Below are positions 17,432 to 25,963 of a DNA stretch of 64,000 bases, piece after piece (the stretch's first letter is position 1; each line of letters begins with the position of its first letter). The DNA is taken from the NCBI RefSeq assembly GCF_014207955.1, contig NZ_JACHLK010000009.1, positions 62,001-126,000 of the forward strand, given 5' to 3'. The notes beneath the pieces are model-generated. The model searched no databases, had not been told where the DNA came from, and saw nothing but the letters and a program-made list of their open reading frames with translations. Both the position numbers and the translations under genes were made by a program. The stretch comes from Acidovorax soli. GTDB taxonomy: Bacteria > Pseudomonadota > Gammaproteobacteria > Burkholderiales > Burkholderiaceae_C.

Positions 17432-17608
17432 ATGAGCGCCATCGCCTACAAGGACACCTACCAGTTGGTCTTCGACCGGCTGACCGAACAGGACTCGACC
17501 ACGGCGGAGCGCACGGCGCGGCTGCTGGCGCAGGTCATCGACCACCTGGAGCAGCGCCGCGAACTCGACCGCCAGGAAATCGAGGAGATGGTCCACAAGC
17601 TGGGCTGA
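17432..17608 (+). CDS. Small conserved-looking protein of unknown function (58 aa)
   Basis: The ATG at 17432 has a GGGAG ribosome-binding site at a good distance and encodes 58 residues, MSAIAYKDTYQLVFDRLTEQ at the start and DRQEIEEMVHKLG at the end. The sequence is soluble and predicted helical, with alternating charged and hydrophobic residues in TAERTARLLAQVIDHLEQ. No cysteines or known motif are seen. It lies after a strong terminator, so it is expressed from its own promoter or not at all. The function is not recognised. Confidence 0.6.
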   Translation: MSAIAYKDTYQLVFDRLTEQDSTTAERTARLLAQVIDHLEQRRELDRQEIEEMVHKLG

Positions 17609-17726
17609 CACGGTGCGCCCAGGGCGGGTGGGTATCCATGCGCAACCAATGCCTTTGGCGCCGCAGGGCCAAAGGCCGGTTCAGTAGCATGGCCCATCAC
17701 CTTTCACAAAGGACCTGGACCACCCC

Positions 17727-18182
17727 ATGAACGCATCGCTTCGCACCACCTCGGCCATCCTCGCGCTGGCCATCGCCTCCCTGACCGCTCCGACGCTCGC
17801 CCACGCCAAGCGCATGGGCGGCAGCAAGCCTGCTGCAGCGCGCCCAGCGCCCGCCCCGGCACCCGCCGCCCCGGCCGCCACCGCCGCGCCCAAGGCCCCA
17901 GCCACTCCCAGCACCCCGGCCGCTGCTGCAGCGGCCGCACCTGCAGCCGCCGCAGCACCCGCGGCGCGCCCCGGCATCGGCTCCACCCTGGGAGCCGCCG
18001 CCGTAGGCGGCGTGGCCGGTGCCATGGTGGGCAGCGCCCTTGCCGCCCCCTCGAGCGCCGACAAGGAGAAGGAGGCCAAGGCCAAGGAAGCCGAGGCCGC
18101 CGAGAAGGAAGCCAAGGAGTTGCAGCGCAAGGCCGACGAAGCCAAGGCCAAGGCGGAAGCGGCACGCGCTGCCGCCAAGTAA
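17727..18182 (+). CDS. Exported Ala/Pro-rich protein with glycine-zipper-like segment and charged helix
   Basis: A 151-residue protein. Residues 1-27 form a signal peptide ending LAHAKR. Residues 33-82 are almost entirely Ala, Pro and Thr. A glycine-rich hydrophobic stretch (GAAAVGGVAGAMVGSALA) follows, and the last 45 residues are a Lys/Glu/Ala helix suited to a coiled coil. This layout is seen in small periplasmic or outer-membrane-associated proteins. No catalytic motif is present. Composition bias makes homology unreliable, and the function is unknown. Confidence 0.7.
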   Translation: MNASLRTTSAILALAIASLTAPTLAHAKRMGGSKPAAARPAPAPAPAAPAATAAPKAPATPSTPAAAAAAAPAAAAAPAARPGIGSTLGAAAVGGVAGAMVGSALAAPSSADKEKEAKAKEAEAAEKEAKELQRKADEAKAKAEAARAAAK

Positions 18183-18237
18183 GCCGGACAAGCCGCTGCC
18201 GCGGCGGGCCAGTCCGGTCCGCCGTCGCATGGATGGC

Positions 18238-18783
18238 TTACTCGAGCGCCCGGGAAGCAGCGCCCAGCGCAAAAACGGAGTTGGGAACCCCTTCCCGTGG
18301 CAGTTGCGGCCGCGGTTTCAGGCGCTTGGCCGGGCTGTCCTTTTCCACCACTGCTGGCGGGCGGGCCTGGCTTTCAATGGGCCCCTGCTGGCTCACCAGC
18401 TCGGCCACGGACACCGATGCGAGGTATTCCATCACCGAATGGTTGAAGGCGGCCCAAAGGTCCGCCGTCATGGCGCCCTGCGAAGTGCTCATGGCATCGG
18501 CCGACCGGCCAGCGCCCCCCGGCTTGCCGACCTCCGAGGCCAGCACGATGTCGGCCACCGAGATGTCACGCGCGCCCCGGGCCAGGGTGTAGCCGCCACC
18601 GGGGCCCCGGGTGCTCACCACCAGCCCCGCCTGGCGCAGGCCGCTGAAAAGCACTTCCAGGTAGGACACGGATATCCCATAGCGCTCGCTCAGCGCGGAC
18701 AGCGCCACCGGGCTGCCCACGGAGCGGGACGCCAGGTCCACGATGGCGACGACGGCAAATTTGCTGCGGGTGGTCAGGCGCAT
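18238..18783 (-). CDS. Rrf2-family transcriptional regulator lacking cluster cysteines
   Basis: A 181-residue IscR-like regulator. The ATG at 18783 gives MRLTTRSKFAVVAIVDLA, matching the IscR N-terminus. The winged helix contains ALSERYGISVSYLEVLFSGL and the wing segment RGPGGGYTLAR. In IscR, three cysteines bind a 2Fe-2S cluster in the segment after DISVADIV. Here that segment (residues about 92-112) and the whole protein have no cysteine. A regulator that cannot hold the canonical cluster is therefore likely. The tail after residue 150 is Pro/Ala-rich and not conserved-looking. Confidence 0.88.
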   Translation of the reverse strand: MRLTTRSKFAVVAIVDLASRSVGSPVALSALSERYGISVSYLEVLFSGLRQAGLVVSTRGPGGGYTLARGARDISVADIVLASEVGKPGGAGRSADAMSTSQGAMTADLWAAFNHSVMEYLASVSVAELVSQQGPIESQARPPAVVEKDSPAKRLKPRPQLPREGVPNSVFALGAASRALE

Positions 18784-18864
18784 GGCTTGCGGCTCCAAAG
18801 AGGGGGTTGGGGGCGCTTTGCGAGCGCCCGGTTGTTGTAGTTGTTCTTGTGCATGCGTGTTCTT

Positions 18865-19335
18865 TCAGGCATCGGCGCAGCCTTTTTGCACCACCCGCAG
18901 CAGCAGCTGCATCCAACCGGCGTGGCCCCAGTCGAGCGCTTCCAGCACCGAGGCCGCGGGGGCCTGCCCGCGGGCCAGGTCCACGTCGAAGGTGCCGTCG
19001 GCCTTGTCGGCCGCCACCTGGACGGCAGCGCCCAGCAGCGGAATCTCCAGCGGCGGCCGCGGCCCGCCCGGCCCGTCGGCGTCGATGCGCAGCACGCAGC
19101 CGGGCAGCAGCCCGTAGCTCCAGCGGCGCTCCGGGTGGGCCTCGGCCCCCAGCGTGTTCATGTGCGCCAGGCGCTGGGCCTGGGTCATGCTGAACGGGTC
19201 CGACAGCGGCGCATCCTGCTTCGGGTAGCCATCCATGCAGGCGGCGCCCAGGGCGATGGCGGTCACTGCAAAGGCCAGACGCCACCGCCCCCAGAGGGCA
19301 AGCGGCCACGGCGCGGTCGAATAGGCCCCGGTCAT
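18865..19335 (-). CDS. Hypothetical putative lipoprotein (156 aa)
   Basis: The ATG at 19335 begins a 156-residue protein. A hydrophobic segment around 17-33 ends in ALGAAC followed by MDGYPKQ, which is a passable lipobox with a candidate lipidated cysteine, although the -3 position is not ideal. The rest is soluble and includes RRWSYGLLPGCVLRIDADGPGG. A short C-terminal helix ends with KGCADA. It lies 81 bp upstream of the Rrf2 gene on the same strand. No family is recognised. Confidence 0.6.
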   Translation of the reverse strand: MTGAYSTAPWPLALWGRWRLAFAVTAIALGAACMDGYPKQDAPLSDPFSMTQAQRLAHMNTLGAEAHPERRWSYGLLPGCVLRIDADGPGGPRPPLEIPLLGAAVQVAADKADGTFDVDLARGQAPAASVLEALDWGHAGWMQLLLRVVQKGCADA

Positions 19336-19582
19336 GAGGACTTCCCGGGTTGGACAAACCCTGGGGCGGGAGGATGGGCGATTTCCATGGTGAATCTCAG
19401 GGGCCGGGCCCGCACGCTCCAGAGCTGGCAGCGCAGGGGGATCCGACGGATCAATGCGAAGGGGTCGCGCAACAGCCAAGTGCGCGCGGCGCAAGGCTGC
19501 GAGAAAGGCAGCCAGCGAGGGGAAACGGTTTCCGTTCGGAAGCGAACGGGAGAGCCGGCCGGAGGCCGGACGGATGCCCGGC

Positions 19583-19930
19583 TCAGGCGAGGAGGCCTGG
19601 GGCTTTTGGTGGCTTGTGCGGCGGCGCAAGCGCCACGGAGGGCGTGCGCACCGGCGCCAGGGGGATCAGGCTTTTGGCTGCAACGGCACCGGCATCGGCC
19701 AGCACCCGGGGCTGCAGCAGGTCCGGAAAGTCCTGCCGGTCATCGAGCAGGGCGTGGTCGTCCGCATCGGAATTGGCGCCGGGGGTTTCGTGCCCCGGTG
19801 CGGTCTGGCTCAGCACGGCCAGGTCCTGCTGCGGCTCGAACGGTGGCAGGGGTTTGCTGGAGCCGACGACGGAAATCCCCACGCACAGCAAAAAGTGCAG
19901 GAGGAAGACGGCGACAAGGCTCCGGAACAT
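19583..19930 (-). CDS. Hypothetical membrane-anchored or exported protein (115 aa)
   Basis: The ATG at 19930 gives MFRSLVAVFLLHFLLCVGIS, a strong N-terminal membrane segment or signal, followed by about 90 mostly polar, Pro- and Ala-rich residues with two Asp-rich stretches (NSDADDHALLDD). There is no lipobox and no known domain. A TATAAT hexamer sits only about 9 bp upstream of the ATG, so a very short leader would be needed if that is the promoter. This is a plausible but weakly supported gene. Confidence 0.5.
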   Translation of the reverse strand: MFRSLVAVFLLHFLLCVGISVVGSSKPLPPFEPQQDLAVLSQTAPGHETPGANSDADDHALLDDRQDFPDLLQPRVLADAGAVAAKSLIPLAPVRTPSVALAPPHKPPKAPGLLA

Positions 19931-19948
19931 GGTGGCCAATTATAGGCA

Positions 19949-19977
19949 GCATGGCGGGCCCCCCAGGCCCGCCATGC
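19949..19977. terminator. 12-bp perfect hairpin after the phytase-like gene
   Basis: GCATGGCGGGCC and its exact complement flank a 5-base loop. On the minus strand it lies about 30 bp beyond the stop of the gene ending at 20007. No U-run follows, so it may be a weak terminator or a 3'-end stabiliser. Confidence 0.5.
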
Positions 19978-20006
19978 ATTCACATTGCCATCGGCAATGA
20001 CCCAGA

Positions 20007-21191
20007 TCAAGGAAGCACTTCGAACACCAGGTACTGGTTGCGGTCAGTGGCCGAGTCGGCCGTCGGGAAGTTGTCATCCGCCACCACCACCAGCGAGTCG
20101 CGCCCATTGGCCAGCTTGGGGCCAAAGGTGATGCCTTCCAGATTGGCGATGCCGCCAAGCTGGGCCTTCAGGGCTTCGAAGTCGAGCACCAGGCGCTTGG
20201 TGACCGGCGTGTAGCTGGACCCGGCCAAAGCGGACGTGGCCAGCACATTGGTGGCATTGGCCGTGTTGATCTCGTACAAGCGTGCCTGGTTGCCCACCAC
20301 GCCGACCGAGAAGCTGCGCTCCAGCACCAGGAAGCGCGTGGAGCTCAGGGCCAGGATCTCGGTGGCACCGCTCACCGTGAACTGGTCTGCCGGCACGGGC
20401 ACGGCCTGCACCTTGTCCACGGGGTAGGCGTACTGCGCCACGGCGGCACCGGTGCTGCGGTCGAACATCGTGATGCGCGAGACGCTGCCGGCCGTGGTGG
20501 TCGAGGCGGGGCCGTCCTGCAGCAGCGCACCCTCCATCAGCACGGCGGCGCGGCTGTTGTCGGGCGTGAAGGCAATGCCCTCGAAGGCCAGGTTGCCGCG
20601 CGGGCCGGTGTTGTCGGCCGACATGCGGAACATCGCGGGGATCTGGTACTCGCGCACATGCGTGCCGTCGGGGCGGATCTCGCGGATGAAGGGGTCGATG
20701 ATGCGCGCGGCCGTGGTGCCCGAGGCCAGCGTGCGGTCGCCCTCGCTGACCCAGACGTAGTTGCCCGTGGCGCGGTCGATGCGCACCGACTCGGGGTCGG
20801 CCACCAGCGGATCGGGCACCTTGGGGTAGACCGCGCCATTGGGCTGCTTCATGCTGAAGGTGGAGAGAAACTGCACACCGCTGAAACTGCTGGTGTCGTA
20901 GTTCAGGCGCACGGTGTACATGCGCGGCGCATTGGCCGAATCGGACGTGGTGCGGTCGTCCGACAGCAGGATGAACTGGTTGCTCTTCTCGTCGTAGTCG
21001 ATGCCCGAGATGCCGCCCACCACCGTGCCCTGGTACTCCATGCGGCGCGGCAGGATCTGCTGGCCGATGAGGCGCAGGGAGCCGACGCTGCGCTCGCCGC
21101 TGTTGTTGTCGTCGCTGCCGCCGCAGGCGGCGAGCAGTGCGGTGGCGGCGCACACGGCGCCCAGCGTCCAGAGACTGCGAAGAACTGTCAT
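20007..21191 (-). CDS. Esterase-like activity of phytase family lipoprotein
   Basis: A 394-residue lipoprotein. The signal MTVLRSLWTLGAVCAATALL ends with the lipobox LLAAC at residue 23, followed by a GGSDDNNSG linker. The body is a beta-propeller-like phytase/esterase domain: SGIDYDEKSNQFILLSDDR, then PDPLVADPESVRIDRATGNY and GNLAFEGIAFTPDNSRAAVL, with NLEGITFGPKLANGRDSLVV near the end, all typical of PF13449-type proteins. It should sit on the periplasmic face of a membrane. The substrate is unknown; phosphate esters are suggested only by the family name. Confidence 0.85.
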   Translation of the reverse strand: MTVLRSLWTLGAVCAATALLAACGGSDDNNSGERSVGSLRLIGQQILPRRMEYQGTVVGGISGIDYDEKSNQFILLSDDRTTSDSANAPRMYTVRLNYDTSSFSGVQFLSTFSMKQPNGAVYPKVPDPLVADPESVRIDRATGNYVWVSEGDRTLASGTTAARIIDPFIREIRPDGTHVREYQIPAMFRMSADNTGPRGNLAFEGIAFTPDNSRAAVLMEGALLQDGPASTTTAGSVSRITMFDRSTGAAVAQYAYPVDKVQAVPVPADQFTVSGATEILALSSTRFLVLERSFSVGVVGNQARLYEINTANATNVLATSALAGSSYTPVTKRLVLDFEALKAQLGGIANLEGITFGPKLANGRDSLVVVADDNFPTADSATDRNQYLVFEVLP

Positions 21192-21334
21192 TGTGGTTTT
21201 CCCCTCGTGAGTAAAGCGGGGGAGTCTAGGGAGGGGATATGACAGAACGGAGACCGCGGGATGGCAGATGGAGCCCCTCCAGTGCCTGCAAGACGGGACA
21301 GCGATGCTAAATTCGCGCAGCGAAAAGGATCACT

Positions 21335-21893
21335 GTGCTGCTATTGAAACTTTCATGTGCCAGTTGCTCAGCCCCCCCTTGAGATCAGCGAGGATCTGGA
21401 GCGTTTCTCCTGCAGCTACTGCGGAACCGAACAGATCGTCAAACGTGCTGGAGGGGCCGTCTGGCTGAAAAAAATCGAGACAGCGGTTCGGGACGTGCAG
21501 AAGGGCACGGACCGTACGGCGGCGGAGCTGGCCCTGGTGCGACTGGAACGTGAGCTGGAAGCAGCCCGGGAAAGCAGGGAAAAGTTGATACGTGAAGCGC
21601 AGGCAAAGCGCAACCTGGCCCAGGCTAGACGGTTGATGCAGTGCCTTATCCCATTCGCGGCTGTGTTCCTGATAGGCCCTCTAATCATCCTGCTGCTCGA
21701 TGAATCGTTCAGCGGCTTGTCCATCTTTGTCTGGCTTGCGGCTTGCGTGGGTGTCCCAGCGCTCGCTTTCCAGTCGATCAAGGTGCTCCCCATCGATATT
21801 CAGCCCGCACTGGCCGAGATAGACGGACGAATCGCGCAAATCCAGGAACGCATGGAGATGAACCGCAGCATTCTGGACGCACCGCCGGCCTGA
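21335..21893 (+). pseudogene. Zinc-ribbon membrane protein with apparent +1 frameshift
   Basis: This is a paralog of the next gene on the opposite strand. A GTG at 21335 behind AAAGGA opens with LLLKLSCASCSAP, matching the paralog, but a run of seven C at 21372-21378 shifts the frame and gives TGA. Removing one C restores LEISEDLERFSCSYCGTEQIV and an intact 186-residue protein ending at 21893. As written, translation could only begin at a weak GTG (21357), losing the first CxxC of the zinc ribbon. Two membrane segments lie in the C-terminal half. This could be a sequencing error, a true pseudogene or a homopolymer switch. Confidence 0.65.
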
Positions 21894-21927
21894 CGGTGTA
21901 CTGTGGCTATGAACGCCATCACCGCCA

Positions 21928-22494
21928 TCAAGTCGGCAGCGTATCCAGAATGCGCCGGTTCGCCTTGATGTGCTCCCGGACCCTGTCGATCTTCTCGTCC
22001 AGGTGCTCCGTCTCTTGCACCAGATCGATTTTCGGTAGCTTGGTCTCCCTATACACCAAGGCGGGGGTCCCGATCGCTACGATCCAAAAAACCACAATCT
22101 TCAAGATCTCACCCAGTGTGGACTTCGGCTCGATCGGGCTCACAAAGATCGCCCAGAGGATCACAACGACGAACGTGGCGATGATTGCCATGGTGTGCCT
22201 GCCGGTTTTGGCATGCTCCACCCGCAACTGCACCCGATGCACTATCTGCGCCCTTTGGCTCATGAGCTCATCGAGTTCACGGGTCAAGCGCGGCATGGCC
22301 AGTTCCGCGGCCGTCCGATCCGTGCCCCTTTGCACTGCGTTGATCGCCGCCTCCAGCTTGCGCGTGCACACCACCCCGCCCGAGCGCTCGACGATCTGGG
22401 CTGTCCCACAGTAGCTGCAGGTGAATCGCTCCAGATCCGCACGCACCTCCAGCGGCGCAGAGCAGTTTGCACAAGACAAGGTCAACAACTGCAC
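21928..22494 (-). CDS. Zinc-ribbon two-TM membrane protein of unknown function
   Basis: A 188-residue protein. The GTG at 22494 is chosen because AAAGGAGG lies 8 bases upstream and because it gives MVQLLTLSCANCSAPLEV, aligning with the paralog. Two CxxC pairs (CANC and CSYC, about 20 residues apart) form a zinc ribbon. A charged helical linker follows, then two membrane segments at about 102-122 and 130-150. The C-terminal tail, which contains TEHLDEKIDRVREH, is predicted helical. The two paralogs are convergent with 34 bp between stops. The function is not recognised. Confidence 0.75.
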   Translation of the reverse strand: MQLLTLSCANCSAPLEVRADLERFTCSYCGTAQIVERSGGVVCTRKLEAAINAVQRGTDRTAAELAMPRLTRELDELMSQRAQIVHRVQLRVEHAKTGRHTMAIIATFVVVILWAIFVSPIEPKSTLGEILKIVVFWIVAIGTPALVYRETKLPKIDLVQETEHLDEKIDRVREHIKANRRILDTLPT

Positions 22495-22654
22495 GACGAT
22501 CCCCTCCTTTGAGTCGACCGAATCTACCATCGGTGACCGAATGTAAAAGCCCCATATGTCGCAGGGGCCCGAATGAAGTGCTGGCGACCTGCGCGCCCTC
22601 GGCATACCCGCCACGACGCGGACGTTGCGCTTCTGGCGATAGAATCGCGCCCAG

Positions 22655-22743
22655 CTAGGGGTGCCGAAGCCGGGTAACAACCGGCCGAGGCTGAGAGAGT
22701 CCCTTTGAACCTGATTGAGATCATCCTCGCGCAGGGAAGCAGT
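22655..22743 (+). promoter_or_regulatory. TPP riboswitch upstream of cytX
   Basis: Conserved THI-box elements occur in order: AGGGGTGCC, a variable stem, GGCTGAGAG, CCCTTTGAACCTGAT, and GCGCAGGGAAGC. These are the pyrimidine- and pyrophosphate-sensing arms of a thiamine pyrophosphate riboswitch. It ends about 110 bp before the cytX start, leaving room for an expression platform. It predicts repression of HMP uptake when TPP is abundant. Confidence 0.93.
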
Positions 22744-22855
22744 CCGCATACGCCATACCTGGCGCCCTGCCCTCGCGGCTGGTGCGTTGGGGTCCAGCCA
22801 GTACGCTGCCGACCCTGCTCTGTCGTCCATTGATTGAACGGAGAGCCCGACCACC

Positions 22856-24145
22856 ATGTCCGCCCATGCTTCCCCCTCTGCCGCCGCGCCCGCCAACGAG
22901 GCGCTGGCCCCGGTCAGCCCCGACCGCCGCGTCTTCCAGTGGCATGACCATGCCTCGCTCTGGTTCAGCCTGGGCGTGGGCCTTCTGGTCATGCAGGTGG
23001 GCAGCTACCTCATGCCAGCATTGGGCACCAAAGAGGCATTGATAGCCATCGTCGCCGGCTCCATCGTGGGTGCGGGCCTGCTGGGCTGGGTGGCCAAACT
23101 CGGTTGCGACAGCGGGCTGGCGAGCGCGGGGCTGATGCATGCGGTCTATGGCCGCACGTTTGCCGGCCTGCCCATCCTTCTGAACATCGTGCAGCTCGTG
23201 GGCTGGGGCACGTTCGAGCTGGTGGTGATGAGCGAGGCCACGGTGGCCATCGGCCGCCAGTCGGGCAGCATGGCGGGCGGCCAGTGGCCGGTGCTGGCCA
23301 CACTGCTGTGGGGTGGCGTGGTGGTGCTGCTGATCAGCGCCTCCATGGTGCAGCTGGTGCGCAAGCTGATCGCACGCATCGCACTGCCGCTGGTGGTGCT
23401 GTCGCTGCTGTGGCTGAGCTGGCAGTTCCTCTCGCTGGCCAACGCCCAGGGCTTTGCGCAGTTGTGGAATCGACCCGGCACCGGCGGCATGGGCGTGCTG
23501 CCCGCGCTGGACCTGGTGATCGCCATGCCGATCTCGTGGCTGCCACTGGTGGCCGACTATGCGCGCCATGGCCGAAGCGGCGGCGCCGCGCTGCGCGGCA
23601 CCTGGCTGGGCTATGCGCTGGCCAACATGTGGTGCTACACGCTCGGTGTGCTGGTGGCGCTGACCTTGCCCAGCAAAGACCTGGTGCAGGCCCTGCTGCT
23701 GGCCCAGGGCGGGCTGATCGCGCTGTCGCTGATCCTGATCGACGAGGTGGACAACGCCTATGGCGACACCTACTCGGGCGCCGTATCGGCCCACAGCCTG
23801 CTGCCGCGCTGGGGCGTGCGCCGCTGGGGCGTGGCCATGGCCGTGGCCTGCACGGCCCTCGCACTGGTACTGCCCATGCACAGCCTGGAGCCCTTCCTGC
23901 TGCTGCTCAGCTCGGTGTTCGTGCCGCTGTTCGGCGTGATCCTGGGCCGCCTGGCCTTCGGCAGCGATGCCCCGGCGCTGCTGGCGCGCGTCCCCCAGGT
24001 GAACTGGCTGCCCGTGGGCCTCTGGCTGCTGGGCATTGCGGTCTACCACCTTGCGCCGCTGGTGCTGCCGGGCGCTGGCTCGGCGCTGCCGGCGCTGGCC
24101 TTCAGCTTTGGGGCGGCCTGGGCCACGCGCCCCAGGGCCGCCTGA
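22856..24145 (+). CDS. cytX: Putative hydroxymethylpyrimidine transporter CytX
   Basis: A 429-residue NCS1-family permease with about 12 membrane segments. The early HDHASLWFSLGVGLLVMQVG and the later NIVQLVGWGTFELVVMSEAT are typical of CytX, the thiamine-precursor branch of the cytosine/purine permeases. Recognition also rests on the upstream TPP riboswitch and nearby thi genes. It probably imports the HMP moiety, which ThiD (encoded nearby) phosphorylates. The substrate is inferred from family and regulation. Confidence 0.9.
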   Translation: MSAHASPSAAAPANEALAPVSPDRRVFQWHDHASLWFSLGVGLLVMQVGSYLMPALGTKEALIAIVAGSIVGAGLLGWVAKLGCDSGLASAGLMHAVYGRTFAGLPILLNIVQLVGWGTFELVVMSEATVAIGRQSGSMAGGQWPVLATLLWGGVVVLLISASMVQLVRKLIARIALPLVVLSLLWLSWQFLSLANAQGFAQLWNRPGTGGMGVLPALDLVIAMPISWLPLVADYARHGRSGGAALRGTWLGYALANMWCYTLGVLVALTLPSKDLVQALLLAQGGLIALSLILIDEVDNAYGDTYSGAVSAHSLLPRWGVRRWGVAMAVACTALALVLPMHSLEPFLLLLSSVFVPLFGVILGRLAFGSDAPALLARVPQVNWLPVGLWLLGIAVYHLAPLVLPGAGSALPALAFSFGAAWATRPRAA

Positions 24146-24172
24146 AGCTGGCTGCGCCGCCAGGGGCGGCGC

Positions 24173-24829
24173 TTACCAGTGGTTTTCCTCCAGCCGGCGG
24201 CCCAGCTCCGCAGTGCACTTGCGGATGCGGGGTTCCAGCAAGTCATCCAGCGACAGGGTCACGGCCCCGACGTTGTGGTACAGCTCGTTCCATTCGCGCT
24301 CCCCGGTATCGTGCCCGTAGGGCAGCTGAAAGAAGCTGCCGTTGCGGTGGAACGCCAGCAAGGTGACATAGGCACTGCTGTAGCTGTGGCTGACCTCGCC
24401 GAACAGCACCATGTCCTCGCGCAGGGGGCGGAGTTGCTCGGGCGACAAGTGGTTGTCGAACTCGGCCGGCGATCCATAGGTGGCCAGGCCGCCGTACAGG
24501 AAGGGCCATTCGGGGCGCTTGCTGCTGTACTGGCCGGGCGGGCGGATCAACTCCTCGATCGACGGAATGCGCACGCTGCAGTAGCGGTACTCCTCGAAGA
24601 TGTCGAATCCGCCGTGGTTCAGGTACAGCGCCTTGAGCGGACCGGGCAGCGCAAAGCCGATGCGCTGCTCGAAGGCATCGATGGCGGCCGGCGTTTCCGG
24701 CCCGTGCTCGGTGGTGCCATAGAAACTCTCGATGTCCTCGGCCAGCCAGTCTTCCTGGCTGGCATGGACCTGCTGCATCACTTCTTCGGAACGGGTCTTG
24801 TGCTGTTCGAGGGCGTCCAGATACGACAT
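24173..24829 (-). CDS. SMI1/KNR4 family protein
   Basis: A 218-residue soluble protein with the SMI1/KNR4 (SUKH) signature: AIDAFEQRIGFALPGPLKALYL, the NHGGFDIFEEY turn, and later PEWPFLYGGLATYGSPAEFDNH. In bacteria this superfamily often acts as immunity proteins against contact-dependent toxins, but many members stand alone. No toxin is adjacent: neighbours are cytX (convergent) and thiD (same strand, upstream). A house-keeping or orphan immunity role cannot be distinguished. Confidence 0.85.
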   Translation of the reverse strand: MSYLDALEQHKTRSEEVMQQVHASQEDWLAEDIESFYGTTEHGPETPAAIDAFEQRIGFALPGPLKALYLNHGGFDIFEEYRYCSVRIPSIEELIRPPGQYSSKRPEWPFLYGGLATYGSPAEFDNHLSPEQLRPLREDMVLFGEVSHSYSSAYVTLLAFHRNGSFFQLPYGHDTGEREWNELYHNVGAVTLSLDDLLEPRIRKCTAELGRRLEENHW

Positions 24830-24859
24830 GGGTGCTTGGGCTTGTGGGGTTGGAAAGGG

Positions 24860-25723
24860 TCAGAAAATCCGCTGCGCCACCGGCGCATAACCGTGGTTCA
24901 GCGGGCCATGGCCGCCACCGGTGACCACCTTGGCACCAGCGGCGATGGCGCCCAGGATATAGGCCCGGGCGCCCTCCACCGCCTGCTGCAGCGGCAAGCC
25001 CAGGGCCAGGTGCGAGGCAATGGCGGAGGACAGCGTGCAGCCCGTGCCATGGCCATTGTGCGTGGCGATGCGGGCCGACTGCAAGCGGTGCCCGGCCTGG
25101 CCGGGCGCCGTGGCCAGCACGTCCACCACCCAGTCGCCGGGCAGGTGGCCGCCCTTGAGCAGGGCCGCGCGCGCGCCCAGCCCCAGCAGGTCTTGCGCGG
25201 CCTGCTCCAGGTCATCGGGGCCCGCCAGGGTGCGCCCCAGCAGCCAGCCGGCCTCGTCGAGGTTGGGCGTGATCAGCTCGGCCAAGGGGAACAGCTCCTG
25301 CACCAGCACGCCGACCGTCTCCTGGGCGATCAGGCGGTCGCCGCTGGTGGCGACCATCACCGGGTCGAGCACCACATGGGGCAGGCGGTATTCGCGGATG
25401 GCGTTGGCCACCACGTGCACCACCTCGGGCGAATGCAGCATGCCGATCTTCACGGCGTCCACGCCGATGTCCTGCACCACGGCGTCGATCTGGGCCTTGA
25501 GCATCTCGGGCGGGATGCCATGGATGCCTGTCACGCCCAGCGTGTTCTGCGCGGTGATGGCGGTAATGGCCGTCATGCCATAGCAGCCCAGGGCGGCAAA
25601 GGTCTTGAGGTCGGCCTGGATGCCCGCGCCGCCCCCGCTGTCGGAACCGGCAATCGAGAGCACGCGCGCGTAGCGCGGGGCTGTGGCGGGCCCTGCGGCC
25701 GCGTTGGAGGGAGCTGAAGTCAT
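24860..25723 (-). CDS. thiD: Hydroxymethylpyrimidine/phosphomethylpyrimidine kinase
   Basis: A 287-residue ribokinase-fold enzyme that phosphorylates HMP to HMP-P and then HMP-PP for thiamine synthesis. The ATG at 25723 gives MTSAPSN; the core begins VLSIAGSDSGGGAGIQADLK, the family signature. Late in the chain, HNGHGTGCTLSSAIA carries the anion hole and catalytic Cys/Asp region. It is transcribed away from the thiO-S-G-E operon, with the second TPP riboswitch on the opposite strand in the shared gap. The two nucleotide-binding regions look intact. Confidence 0.95.
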   Translation of the reverse strand: MTSAPSNAAAGPATAPRYARVLSIAGSDSGGGAGIQADLKTFAALGCYGMTAITAITAQNTLGVTGIHGIPPEMLKAQIDAVVQDIGVDAVKIGMLHSPEVVHVVANAIREYRLPHVVLDPVMVATSGDRLIAQETVGVLVQELFPLAELITPNLDEAGWLLGRTLAGPDDLEQAAQDLLGLGARAALLKGGHLPGDWVVDVLATAPGQAGHRLQSARIATHNGHGTGCTLSSAIASHLALGLPLQQAVEGARAYILGAIAAGAKVVTGGGHGPLNHGYAPVAQRIF

Positions 25724-25800
25724 GGACAAAAATTATCGCCCATGACCTGGGTCACCCCGGGCAAAGAGGCAATGTGCTGTAATTGCAGCTTACGGACGAA

Positions 25801-25901
25801 ACAGGGGTGTCCCGCCCATGCGGCGCGCGACTGAGAAATACCCTGGGGCGGCACACCCGCGGCCCCGCTACCCGATCCAGGTCATGCTGGCGTGGGGAGT
25901 T
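25801..25901 (+). promoter_or_regulatory. TPP riboswitch upstream of thiO-thiS-thiG-thiE
   Basis: The THI-box order is present: ACAGGGGTGTC, a variable GC stem, ACTGAGAAATACCC, ACCCGATCCAGG and TCATGCTGGCGTGGGGAG. The element ends about 60 bp before the thiO ATG, so it could sequester the ribosome-binding site or terminate early. It explains thiamine control of the whole thiazole branch. Confidence 0.93.
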
Positions 25902-25963
25902 TCCACAGCGACGGAAGAAAGCCACCATCCCGTTTTGTCCACCTGTTGCATACAGCTGGACGC

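Noticed and set aside
25721..25800. Possible riboswitch acting on thiD as well
   Set aside because: The TPP aptamer lies on the plus strand only and would be antisense to thiD, so control of thiD by it is not supported.
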